DNA of 64,000 nt from Cannabis sativa (lineage: Eukaryota; Streptophyta; Magnoliopsida; Rosales; Cannabaceae): NCBI RefSeq assembly GCF_029168945.1, contig NC_083604.1, forward strand, positions 71,254,211 to 71,318,210, given 5' to 3'. A program made the translations under genes and the position numbers. Within the stretch, counting starts at the first letter, position 1, and every line of letters starts with the position of its first letter. Positions 23,812 through 34,726 of this stretch are shown piece after piece. Below the pieces are notes generated by a model. It did not search any database, was not told the DNA's origin, and saw only the letters and a program-made list of their open reading frames with translations.

Positions 23812-24545
23812 AGTTTCATCAGAGTTTCTAGGGTTAGAACTTGATCTGCCTCTTTGAAAACCTCCCTGTTTGTTTGAACCTCTGCCTTGACTTCTACCTC
23901 TGTTATTCCAAGGTTTTCTTGGACACAGTGCACCCTACTCAGGTTGACTTCACCATTAGAATGTCCACCTTTCTCTGTCCTCATTTCTAAGTCTTTAGAT
24001 TTGAGTGCAGAGATCACCTCTTCTAGGGTTATAGATGTCCTTCCATACTTAATAGCAGTCTTGACTTCTCTGTAGGATTCAGGTAATGAATTTAGAATAA
24101 TAATGGCCTGGTTTTCATCACTTAGTGCCTCATTTTCCCCAGAATTTGCAAGTTCAATATGCATCCTTAAGAATTCATCCAAATTTTGATCAAGAGATTT
24201 GGATGAACTCATTTTAAACCCAAAAATCCTTTCCTTCAAGAAAATCTTGTTGGTTAGGGATTTCTGTTGAAACTGTTCTTCCAATTTCTTCCAAATCTGG
24301 GCAGGAGTTTCTTCCTTGTCAATTAGTCTGATAATGGCATCTGATAAGTTAAATATCATGATACCAGTAGCAGTTTCCAAGTATTCTTCTTGTTGAATCT
24401 TGGTAGTCCCTTCTGGCCATTCTATAGGGTCATTAAGTACTCTCAATAATTTCTGTTGAGCCAAGAGTGACTTAATCTTTCTCCTCCAAATCCTATAATC
24501 ACCAGAACCATCAAATTTGTCAATGTCAACCTTTAAATTGCTCAT
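23754..24545 (-). CDS. gag: Copia Gag
   Basis: A 263-aa frame starting about 225 bases after the primer site. Residues 1-190 match the Copia Gag region (YRIWRRKIKSLLAQQKLL, then WKKLEEQFQQKSLTNKIFLK and LNSLPESY), the capsid-like part that packages element RNA. After about residue 200 the frame runs out of register: the CCHC zinc knuckle that belongs to Gag is encoded in the neighbouring frame. A single frameshift near 23900-23940 therefore truncates Gag before its nucleocapsid-like end. Confidence 0.9.
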   Translation of the reverse strand: MSNLKVDIDKFDGSGDYRIWRRKIKSLLAQQKLLRVLNDPIEWPEGTTKIQQEEYLETATGIMIFNLSDAIIRLIDKEETPAQIWKKLEEQFQQKSLTNKIFLKERIFGFKMSSSKSLDQNLDEFLRMHIELANSGENEALSDENQAIIILNSLPESYREVKTAIKYGRTSITLEEVISALKSKDLEMRTEKGGHSNGEVNLSRVHCVQENLGITEVEVKAEVQTNREVFKEADQVLTLETLMKLMAVTTVVNLGISKETVIS

Positions 24546-24757
24546 AATTAATGAAGTTAAGTAAAATCAATTAAAATAGATAATAATAGGCAATTCAGTT
24601 ATAATGTTTATTAGAAAATGTCCCAGAAATCCTTTGTTAAAGATTTCAGATTGGTTTTGTTGAGTTCTTGAATTTCTTGTTTGTGTTTCTTGATTTCTTG
24701 CTTGAGTTCTTCTCCTTCTTGATATGTTTGAATGTTGATCTTTACAGCTTCAACCAA

Positions 24758-24769
24758 GCTCTGATACCA
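24758..24769 (-). other. primer-binding site, initiator tRNA-Met
   Basis: On the minus strand TGGTATCAGAGC lies one base inside the 5' LTR and is complementary to the 3' end of plant initiator tRNA-Met. Confidence 0.92.
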
Positions 24770-24770
24770 T

Positions 24771-25677
24771 TGTAGGAATTTTAAGATAGAATTTTACTAT
24801 CTTGCCCCCTACACCAACAAACAAACCAAATCAATATTAAGGTCAATTTAGACCTTTCCCTGTTCAAAGACTTTTCAAAGTCTGAACAGTCAAAACGACT
24901 GCGTTTTGTATTTGAACAAAACCCAAGGCTCAAGAATCTTCTCAGCCACTTTCTCTCTTTCTTGTCTTCTCTTCGAAACCCTAGCAGAGAGTTTCTCTCT
25001 GAGAAACTCGAAGCTAGGTTTCAATCTTCCCAGAGAAATCAAGCCCCAAACACACTACTCAGATCAGATCTACAATGATCTGATCTGTAAACACCCACAC
25101 ACACAAACAGAATTAATTTAGGGATAGAAAACACCAGATTTTTCCCGAAGTTCACCAACGAGTTGGCTACGTCTCCGTTTGAGCTGCTCCTCAAATTTGA
25201 GAGCTCGATTCCACTATCAAAACGTTTCAGACATACAACAATGAAGATTCCAAGTCACAGGTAATTTTGACTGGTAATCTTATGTTTAATACAAGTGTTT
25301 ATGTGTTTATTCAGTGTTTAATCCCTCTCTCTCTCTTGATCTAACCCTCTGTTGTTTTCCTTGCATGTACGAGCTTTCATCTCTGGTTCTTCAAGCTTCA
25401 AACTTCTGGATCTTGAAGAACACCCTCAACCAACCTTATCTGGTTCTTTTGCTTGAGGTATATTTATAGATCTAGGGTTTTATTTTAATTTCAGCATGTG
25501 TTTAATATTGTTAGTTACTGATATTAGTTAGGTATGGATTTTCCTAATCCATTCTAACTAATTTCAGTTAGGGATTTAGAGGCCGAAGGCCAACTTAGGG
25601 ATTTCCTTTTCTGTCCTTTTTGTATCTGGTTGTATCTGGTCTAAATATCAGTTTAAGTGGAGGATTAATTTTTAACA
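24771..25677 (-). repeat. Copia 5' LTR (907 bp)
   Basis: Near-identical partner of 19444-20349, with one extra T in the poly-T near 25620. It is followed by the duplication CAGAT. Primer site at its inner edge makes it the 5' LTR. Confidence 0.95.
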
Positions 25678-25682
25678 CAGAT

Positions 25683-26220
25683 AAATGTCATTATTTTAAA
25701 AATTTTAGTTAAGGAGCCTTTTACATTATTTATTGTTTAAACTAGTAAATTTTTCGCGTTTTGCGGCGGATGTATTAAATATTTTAAATTATACATAAAA
25801 AATAAATTATGTATTTTAATTAATAATAATTACTTAATAAAATTATATTAAAATTTTAACTTTATTATTAAAAAATTTGTGACATAAATACTTAAATTGT
25901 TAAATTTGTTGCTAATAAATATCGGAATTCGAAAAATTGTAGCATAAATCCTCAAATGACTAAATTTAGCAGTTTTATAATTTTATTGGTACCAAATTTA
26001 ATGGTCTTGAACGGAGACCAAGCCAAAGAATAAGAAGAAGACGAATTTGAGTTTAGATTCGATTCATTTAAGGTTTAATTTTTATTTTGATGAGTGTATG
26101 TTGAGTTTTAGGTTCAAATTTTATTGTGTGTGTTTTTAATGTTTGAGTTTTAGTGTTTTACTGGGGTTCCACTGTTTGAGTTTGTGTTTATGAGATTTAT
26201 TTTTATATTTATTTATTTAT
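25683..26220. other. AT-rich DNA with an ACTAG/CG-palindrome repeat start
   Basis: Contains ACTAGTAAATTTTTCGCG (25741 onward) followed by TTTTGCGGCG, comparable to the starts at 5172 and 28449. No gene seen. Confidence 0.45.
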
Positions 26221-26594
26221 GGATAAATATTATTTTGGACCCTGTGTTTTACAAAAGTTACTAATTAGACCATATGTTTTGTTAAATGACAAAATGGACT
26301 CTGTATTTTCTAAAATTGTACAAATAGGACCCTGAACTAATTTTTTATCAAAATAAAACTTAATAATAATCTAATCTAGAGATATTATGACAAAACTGGT
26401 TACATTTTCTGTATTCGTTCGTGTTAGAAATTGTCTTAAAGTTGGTTATATTAAAAAATAAAATTGTTAAAAATTGAGCTCAGGATCCTATTTTTATTAT
26501 TTTGAAAAATATAGGGTCTATTTTGTCATTTAATAAAACAGATGGTCTAATTGGTAATTTTTGCAAAACACATAGTCCAAAATGGTATTCACCC
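26221..26594. mobile_element. MULE-type MITE with long inverted arms
   Basis: Starts GGATAAATATTATTTTGGAC and ends, in reverse complement, GGGTGAATACCATTTTGGAC. The two arms stay alignable for about 130 bp. It is flanked by the 9-bp direct repeat TTTATTTAT (26212-26220 and 26595-26603), the duplication length of Mutator-like elements. At 374 bp it codes for nothing. Confidence 0.8.
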
Positions 26595-27299
26595 TTTATT
26601 TATTGTCATAAATTTTGAGAACTTGAAATTTGATGTTGTTTTTATTGATTATTGGGATTGAGAGTTTGATTTTTCATATGAAAATTAAAGTTTGCCTTTT
26701 TGTTTCATTGATTGGAAAATATTAGTAGAAAGTTTATGGAATACGAATTTTGAATATATGAAAATAGAATTGAAAGATAGCATTTGAATCGAGAATCAAA
26801 GTTTATTGTTAATCTTCTTACAAAAAAAATCTATTGTTAATCTGTAAAAATAACATGGCTGGAAGAAGATAGAAAATAATAAATAATTAATTTTTATTCC
26901 ATTTAATATATATATAATATTTTTTTTTTCTTTTTTGAATAATATGAATTTTTTAATTAATTTTTGTTTTTTTTAAAAGAATTATTAGTTTGATCAATAC
27001 TATATTTACATGTGGCACTTTATTGATCAACTAACAAAACGTTAAATTGGGTGTTAAGTTTAGAAATTTGAGGATATATATCAATAGGAACTACAATGAT
27101 GATATCAACTTTATATGACCGAGATATAAAAATAATGCATTATGAAAAAATTTGATTCATTATCTCACACATGTTTCTTCTACATAATTTCACACTTGCT
27201 TTTTTTGTTGGTTCAATTCATAATGTTTGATTCATAATATATTTCTTCTATTAAATAAATACACTTCTTATATTATGCAAAGTAAAAAAAAATCTTCAC

Positions 27300-28440
27300 A
27301 CATATATATAGTTATGAAAACGTATATATAAATAATTTAATAATTATTTAATTTAATTTATATTTATTATTGTGTTTTTTTAAAAAAAATAATAATTAAT
27401 TTATGATAGATATTTTTATGGAAAAATTATTAAAATAACAGTAAATATTAATTTATAAATTTATGTTCTAATAAAATATTAAAAATGAGAGAATTAAAGA
27501 GAAAAAAGAAAAATAGCTTTGGAGAGATTTTAGAGTGCCATGTTGTAACGTCCCCGCTTCAAGCCTCCATTGGGTCCTTACACCCACGGAATGATGGCTC
27601 TTATACATGAGTACGCTACTCTGATTGCTTCATGGACCGACAACTGACCCTACAGACCAACACGAGTGTTTCCAGCGTGCTTTGTCCTCACTCGCACGCT
27701 TCCTGGGAAAACTTCCCAGGAGGTCACCCATCCTGAAATTGCCCCAAGTCAAGCACGCTATACTGTGGAGTTCTTTCGTGATGGGCTACCGAAAAACAAG
27801 ATGCACCTTGTTGATTTAGGTAGTACCAATCAATCTATTTAAGCTCTCTCTAACTGTGTAGTCCCATACCTACACAGTCTCAGAATCATCCCACTTGACC
27901 TTCCCCATGCGATGTGGGATTGCACAGCTTACCCGGTGTTTCTCCTTACGGATCACGGGACTACTGACTGTCACACATGTCACCACTTCATTCTTTTATA
28001 TATATTGATGATGATGATTGATGATAGTAAATATTAATTTGTAAATTTATGTTTTAATAAAATATTAAAAATGAGAGAATTAAGGAAAAAAAGAAAAAAA
28101 AAGCTTTGAAGAGATTTTATAGTGTCATGTCACCGCTTTATTCTTCTCATTTATATATATTGATGATTGATGATTGATACATATATATAAATAATTTAAT
28201 AATTATTTAATTTAATATTATTAATTTAGTTTATATTTATTATTGTGTTTTTTTTTAAAAAAGACAATAATTAATTTATGTTAGATATTTTTATAAAAAA
28301 AATTATTAAAATAATAGTAAATATTAATTTGTAAATTTATGTTTAATAAAATATTAAAAAATGAGAGAATTAAGGAGAAAAAAGAAAAATAGCTTTGGAG
28401 AAATTTTAGAGTGTCATGTCACCGCTTCATTCTTATATAT
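27300..28440. repeat. tandem AT-rich repeat array (split by a Cassandra LTR)
   Basis: Successive copies of a unit with TAATAAAATATTAAAAATGA, GAGAATTAAGGAG, TAGCTTTGGAGAGATTTTAG, GTGTCATGTCACCGCTTCAT and TTGATGATTGATGATTGAT. Phase markers (CACCGCTTCATT) fall near 27980, 28130 and 28420. Further copies lie at 32650-33055 and 44047-44100, the latter two being one copy split by the Sirevirus-like insertion. Confidence 0.7.
27544..27975 (-). mobile_element. solo LTR of a Cassandra TRIM
   Basis: 432 bp starting TGTAACGTCCCCGCTTCAAG and ending GACTGTCACA, with a perfect 5-bp duplication CATGT (27539-27543 and 27976-27980). Its middle (about 27709-27785) matches the reverse complement of plant 5S rRNA: ACTTCCCAGGAGGTCACCCA and CAAGCACGCT...ACTG.GGAGTTCT. 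A 5S-like segment in the LTR is the defining mark of Cassandra. One LTR remains, presumably after LTR-LTR recombination. Confidence 0.9.
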
Positions 28441-28872
28441 ATACTAGGTAACGATACCGCGCCTTGCGCGGTTGTTTAAAAACTTTTTATTTATGTTGTA
28501 AAAATAAAATTTATATTTAATATATTAAAAAAATTATTAGCATATTAATATGTTAATATATTATAAAAAAATACTAAAAATTATAATCTTAATATGTTAA
28601 AATATTAAGTCACATTATTTAATTGAATTATTATTATTATTATCGTAAGTTTGTTATATAAATTGCACGTATAATTATTTGTTAAAATATGTAAAAGATT
28701 AATATTTTTTAAAAGAAATTACTTCAAACTAAATCAACCACAGAATAAATAATTTAAAATAAAAAAAAATTACAAAGACAGTTAATTATCTTTTATAACT
28801 TGCATTAATAAGGAGCATTAAAAAACAGAAAACACAAAATTTAATAAGAAAAAATTAGCAAATAAGCATATC

Positions 28873-28935
<63 letters not shown>

Positions 28936-31900
28936 TTATTTTATTTTTAAGATGCCAAGTTTAGAATGTTACAAAATTAATGTAAACTATTCAAATATTT
29001 TGTTTATGTTTTTTTTACTAATAAAAAATTAATGTGTTTTTTTATTCTAAAATAGTCTATTGATTTTTTAGAGAAAAAAAATCTATAATAATAATAATGG
29101 TGAGTGTTATAAAATGAAAAATACAACATTGATAATAAATAAAGACAGTTAATTACATAAAATATAATGTATAGAGAATACTAAATGAAATATGTTGTAC
29201 TTTCTTTTATATATGACTTTTTAAATAAAGGTAGATGGCTTAACTTTTTATGTATAGTAAAATATGTTCATTATAAATCCTTTCATATTTTGTTTTTTAA
29301 TAGAAATTGAGAAAACCTTCTCTAATGAACATTTAATAGACCTTTCAAGGTATATTATATATCTTTTCATATATATTGATAAAAAGAAAAAGAGAGAAAA
29401 AAAGTGGTTTCTTTCTCAATTAAAAAAAATGAACATTTGTTATTAATTCTTAATAGTTTCTTTTCTTATCAATCTATATTATTATATTTTTCAAAAAAAA
29501 AAATATATTATTATTAATATTAATGATATTAATTCTTAACAGTTTTTTTTCTTATTAATCTTCATTATTATTAATATTAATAATTTATTAATCCTCGTAA
29601 TAAATAAGAAAGAGCAAATAAATTTTAATATAATAAAAAAATAATAAAAAAAATTCTTGAAAAGCTAGAGCTCCACGTCACCTATTCCAACAGCAAAATT
29701 ATAAATATACATAGATTTTTTCCAATTTATATTATGAAAAATTAACATTCTTGTTTGATAATAATTAAATAATAGAATCATATCAAATTTTAATTTAATA
29801 TGTTAATTTTTTTTATAATATAAATAGTTATTTTACTATATTTTATTTCTTTCCGGAAAAGATTAAAAAAAATAATATTGTAAATCTTAGTTTTTATCAT
29901 TTTCTTTAAATAATTTCAATATACTTTATATTTTTATATATAAAAGAAATCCAATAAACTTGATCTCACATATACATCACATAATCATTTCGATGCATCT
30001 CCAAAAATTGGAAACTTAAGATCTAAAAACAATTATGATAATCACTTAATGTCGAAACCTTCTTATGATCTACAACATTATAATTAACTAAAAATAATAA
30101 AATAACAATATTCAAAACCAAAATTATCATATTCATGCCTTTCAATATATACTTTTGTATATCACATGAATAGTCAACTCAAATAAAATTAAAATATGTT
30201 GATGTGAATACTCATCAATGATAAAAAGCAATAAGAATAAATTTACAGAAATCATGAAGCCACATCAAATTAGAAAAAAGAAAAATTGAAGCTAAGAGAT
30301 GTTAAGAAAGAGAGTGCTATATTTTACACATCAGGAAAAAAAATTAAAGTGATGCAAACTTGGTTAACGGTGGTGTGGTGTTCACTGGTAGTAACCTTCG
30401 CTAGGAAAATGAGTGATGATTAACAAAAACATCAACTGTGAGATAGGTATATATATACACAAAAATAACAGTGGTGTGAGAGTTTAAGAGACTCTTAAAA
30501 TGAGTTTGAGACCATAAGAATGGTTAATTACTTTCTAACGTCCAATTTAATTATATGTTAAACAACCATATTATAATACTATTAATATTCCCTATATATA
30601 TGGACTGTTTAAATTTAGTAAAAATTAATGCAGTCATTATTTTTATTTTTATTATTATAACGTATACATTTTTTTCGTAATGGACCTATCCATATGGGTT
30701 GTTACCTTGTTCTTTTATTAATTATTAATTAATTAAAATAAAATATATTTTTTCTTGTACTAATAAATAAAATTATAAAAACTCAGAAAATAGAAAAATT
30801 GAAATTCTAAATAGTTAGGCCGCCACATCATCTGGTTTAACAACAGGATAAGTATATAGATAAATTTGAAAAAAATTATAGTTTTTTTTTTTATTTTATA
30901 GTTGATCTTAATTTGATTATTTTCCACTTAATTAAAAAAGATAAATATTTTTTTTTTCTATTCAAACAATAAAAAAACCTTATAAACATGTAATGATTTT
31001 TATACTGTTTTCTTGTTTTACTACATAATAACCTAACAAATTCAATGTAACAGTGTACAATTAATATTTGAATTGAAATACACATTTAAATATAAATATT
31101 TGAATTTAATAAATACCAACCTATAATTTGTGAACTGGTATTTGGCTCACAATATACATTATATTATTATTTTAGTAATGTTAAAAATAATTAAAATTCA
31201 ATCTGAATATATATCTATATATAAATTTTAAATCAGTTAGAAAATATATAATAATTAAGTATTATTACAACAAATAGCTAGGAAAATAAAGATATCTAAA
31301 GTGTGAATATCTCTCATCTATTATAAAGAAAAGTAACAAATAATTAATGAAAGTATTGAAATAAAATTAATAAATGAATATCAATATATTTTGTCTTTTC
31401 GAGAAGAATAAAAATATAAAATTCTTAATCAATGACAAAAATATATAGACATATGGAGTTGGCCCAAGTCCTAAATCTTATGCCCTTCTATTGGCATTGT
31501 TGGATTACTAAAGCCAACTTTTATCTATGCTTGACGGATGGATCTTGCAGTGAAACTCACTTTTGTTTTTTACTCGAGGACCAATCTTCGTCTAGCAAAA
31601 AAAAATTATATACACATATGAAAAAAAAAATTAGTATCGAAAAATTGCATAATTTAGTAGCCCTACAAAAAATAGAAGAACTAAAAATGAAAAAAAAAAT
31701 TAAAAAAAAGGCTTCATTATCTTTGAGATATCTAATTAATAAAAAAAATTACCTTTTAAAAATTGAATATTGGGTCAACTTTTGAGAAATCCAAAGAGCC
31801 CAAGCATTTAGAAAAAATGGTCTGCAGTAATGTTTTAATTCTTTTTCTTTTGGAGTACATAGAAAACTTTGGTATAGAGAGAAGAAAAATAATTTTAGAA

Positions 31901-32640
31901 AGATAGGTTAGTGGTGATATTATTAGTGTTTGTTGAGATTTATAGATAATAGTTAGTAAAAAACGTTACAACAAATAAAACTTTTCAAATGACTACAAAA
32001 CTATTTTAATATAATAATAACTATATTATATATATTGAATGTGTCTAATAAATGGGAAAATGTTTTCATCATAAACTCCATAATAATGCAGATTACAATA
32101 ATATCCTCATATATATAGGCAAATAAAAAGCTAAATAAATAAGGAAAATAGAATAAAAAATTAATTAATAAATAATAAAGTATAATTACATATATTAAAT
32201 AATAAATAATAATTAATATATTAAAATTCATAATAGTTACTATATGTTTTTAAACTGATGCGTTTTGAAGTTTCTATAATAAAGTGTAATTATATTAATA
32301 GTTATTGATTATTTTCATATTATGTAAAATATATGTAATATAAATTCATTGTATTAAGATTGGAACGTTGGGTTCCATAAAAAATATAATCTATAAATTA
32401 TTATTTTTATTAATTAGAATGTACTAAAAATATCATTTATTATGATAACGTGAGAAGGTGAATAGTTTTTAAAATTAACAACTAATAAAATACTTATTAA
32501 TTGTTATTAGTTTGTTAGATAGATTATAGATCCTTTTATTATTATTACATAAGAAAAATTAGAAAAAACCACAAATTTTGAAAATTAGAATCCTAAAATA
32601 TTAAACTGCCACATCATTGTGCTTAACAACAGAATTATAT
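28441..32640. repeat. very AT-rich repeat-derived region, no gene
   Basis: Begins ACTAGGTAACGATA followed by the palindrome CCGCGCCTTGCGCGG (about 28449-28477). Three similar right-end motifs of the form CCACATCA...CAACAG.ATTATA.ATATATAGAT occur near 29672-29715, 30822-30862 and 32610-32655, suggesting two or three diverged members of one dispersed family in a row. The frames at 29264-29446, 31432-31785 and 32001-32231 are Lys/Ile/Tyr-rich and not convincing as genes. Confidence 0.45.
28874..28934. repeat. (ATT)n microsatellite
   Basis: About twenty uninterrupted ATT units; likely length-polymorphic. Confidence 0.95.
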
Positions 32641-33055
32641 ATATATAGATAGATTGATGATTGATTGATGATTGATGAATGATGATAGTAAATATTAATT
32701 TATAAATTTATGTTCTAATAAAATATTAAAATTGAAAAAATTAAGGAGAAAAAAAATAACTTTGAAGAGATTTTAGGGTGTAATGCCACCGTTTCATTTT
32801 TCTCCTTTATATTTATTGATGATTAATGATTGATACGTATATATATAAATAATTTAATATTATTAATTTAGTTTATATTTATTATTGTGTTTTTTTTTTA
32901 AAAAAAAAACAATAATTAATTTATAATAGACATTTTTATAGAAAAATTATTAAAATAATAATAAATATTAATTTATAAATTTATATTTTAATAAAATATT
33001 AAAAATGAGAGAATTAAGGAGAAAAAAAAATAGCTTTGGAGAAATTTTAAGAGTG

Positions 33056-34281
33056 TGAAATTCCGTATTTTAATATTCCCAGTTTGATTATTTAATTAAA
33101 TGATTAGTTAAATGCGGAATAATAAAACTGGTACTGAAAACAGTTTTCTGTAGTTACAGAATGCAACTCTGTAACTCCAGAGAAACCCAGAAAAACAAAC
33201 AGTGCATAAAAGTAAAAACACACAAGATTTTTGTACGTGGTTTCAACAATCCTTTCAGATTGTTACTAGTCCACGGGGCCACGCCCAGAGATAAGATTCA
33301 TTAGATCGGTATCAAAAATACAAAGTAATTGACTTATGCATAAATAGACTCCCTCTTATTGTATGCCGCAAGCTTGATGTATTCCACCTACTAACCGAAT
33401 CTTGATAAAACTCCAAGTGCTCGAACTCCCTTCGATCACCTTGAAGAGTGCTTGAATCCTCCCGATTCAAGGCTTAAAGGCTATCTCCCGAAAGCCTATA
33501 CAACCATCTCCCGAAGGTTGTGTGCTTGTATCCTCCCGATGCAAGACTTCAAAAGCAATCTCCCGAAAGCTTGTAAATACCCTTCTCCCGAAGGTGCACT
33601 GATGTTCTTCTTCGTTGTAGACTTGAATACAGACTCAAGACAATACAAACAACAAATAAACAGAGTAAGAGTAGAACAACTCTTCTCTACAAATCAAAGA
33701 CTCTCTTTTCTAAAGATATGAATGAAATTCAAAGATACAAGAGAGGTACCAAGAGAGGTACTAAACAAAGACACTCTTTCCTTAAGATATGAAAGCAATT
33801 CTAAGTGTATGAAAGAGATCCAAAACCTAGCAGCTATAAGATGTATTTATAATGAATATACATCTCATAGACAGCTTACATTCGGTCTGAACAAGACCTC
33901 AACCCACTAGAAACTTCCCTAAAATAATTCTTCAATCGATCCGGGAATTTAGTTTCGTACATACAGAATCGTGGGCAGTAACTACAACTTTCCTTTTATA
34001 GAAAAGGAAAGTCTAGCTCCGGTTTTCTCTTCAAGAAACCTGATCTAAGAAAATGGGAAACTCAACACAAGATCAGAATAACAGCTGGTTAGATAAAAAA
34101 ACGAAATGGGTAACCAAACTTACCATTTTTACCTTTTTTCCAAAAATAGGAAAGCTAGACAACTTTCCTTTCAAGTTTGATTTACACAAATATGGAAACC
34201 ATATCAATATATGCCAGCCGAAATATACATTAAATAATAAAATATTTTTGTCAATTAAATATGCCAAAAATGGAATTAACA
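33056..34281 (-). repeat. Sirevirus-like 3' LTR (1226 bp)
   Basis: Bounded by TG and CA and next to the polypurine tract. On the minus strand a TATAAATA box lies near 33843-33850, so transcripts would start around 33815 and carry the hairpin cluster at 33452-33594 in their R/U5 part. Frames inside (33452-33910, 34053-34307) recur in the other LTR and are probably not genes. Confidence 0.93.
33452..33594 (-). repeat. hairpin cluster with CTCCCGA cores (3' LTR)
   Basis: Six short inverted repeats in 143 bases share the core CTCCCGA but have unrelated arms: TTGAATC/GATTCAA, AGGCT/AGCCT, ACAACC/GGTTGT, CTTGTATC/GATGCAAG (one wobble pair), AAGC/GCTT and CCTTC/GAAGG. Palindromic repeats are reported in Sirevirus LTRs; this regular constant-loop arrangement goes further. 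Confidence 0.8.
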
Positions 34282-34293
34282 ATCTCCCCCTTT
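34282..34293 (-). other. polypurine tract
   Basis: AAAGGGGGAGAT on the minus strand, directly against the 3' LTR. Confidence 0.9.
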
Positions 34294-34726
34294 GGCACTT
34301 TGATTGACAAAACATTTTATTATGAGAAAACCTGCATCAAGTGTTAGAAACCAAAGCAAATAGCTTTTTAAAGATACAAGAGTATAGAAAATACTCCCCC
34401 TGCATGAAAGCTCTCTAACACATAAAACATAGAACTTTTTTTGGACGGAAAAGCTTGCAAACCGAAGAACACAACTTTTTAAATGGAAAAGTGTTAAACC
34501 ACAAACAACTTTTTAAACGGAAAAGTGTTAAACCACAAACAAGCAACTCCCCCTAAAACCAAGGGTCCAGAGTTGTAACAAAGAGTTCAATGAATCCAAA
34601 AAAAAATATGACTACTCCCCCTTTTTGTCTATCAAGGAGCCAAAGATAACAAAAACAAACAAGAACAAAGTCATAAAGTCAAATAAACATTAGTAAAAAG
34701 CAAAAGATAAAAGATTGAACCACTTA

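Larger units (their letters stand above)
19444..25677 (-). mobile_element. young Ty1/Copia LTR retrotransposon
   Basis: Two LTRs (19444-20349 and 24771-25677) enclose a gag-pol region read on the minus strand and are flanked by the 5-bp duplication CAGAT (19439-19443 and 25678-25682). The primer site and polypurine tract lie correctly for minus orientation. The domain order gag, CCHC, protease, integrase, reverse transcriptase, RNase H is that of Copia; similarity suggests the TNT1/Tork side of the family. By eye the LTRs differ by four substitutions and one 1-base indel, so the insertion is recent. The gag-pol frame is shifted twice (near 23900-23940 and 22210-22230), so this copy probably cannot mobilise itself. 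Confidence 0.95.

Noticed and set aside
27709..27785. A genuine 5S rRNA gene
   Set aside because: Only part of 5S is matched, it is diverged, and it lies inside a retroelement LTR with its own target duplication; a 5S locus would be a tandem array.
31432..31785. 117-aa frame
   Set aside because: Second half is poly-Lys from A-runs; no recognisable homology; surrounded by repeats.
33446..33600. CRISPR-like array of short repeats with spacers
   Set aside because: The repeated CTCCCGA cores sit at hairpin centres inside a plant LTR, with no cas genes or uniform repeat-spacer lengths.
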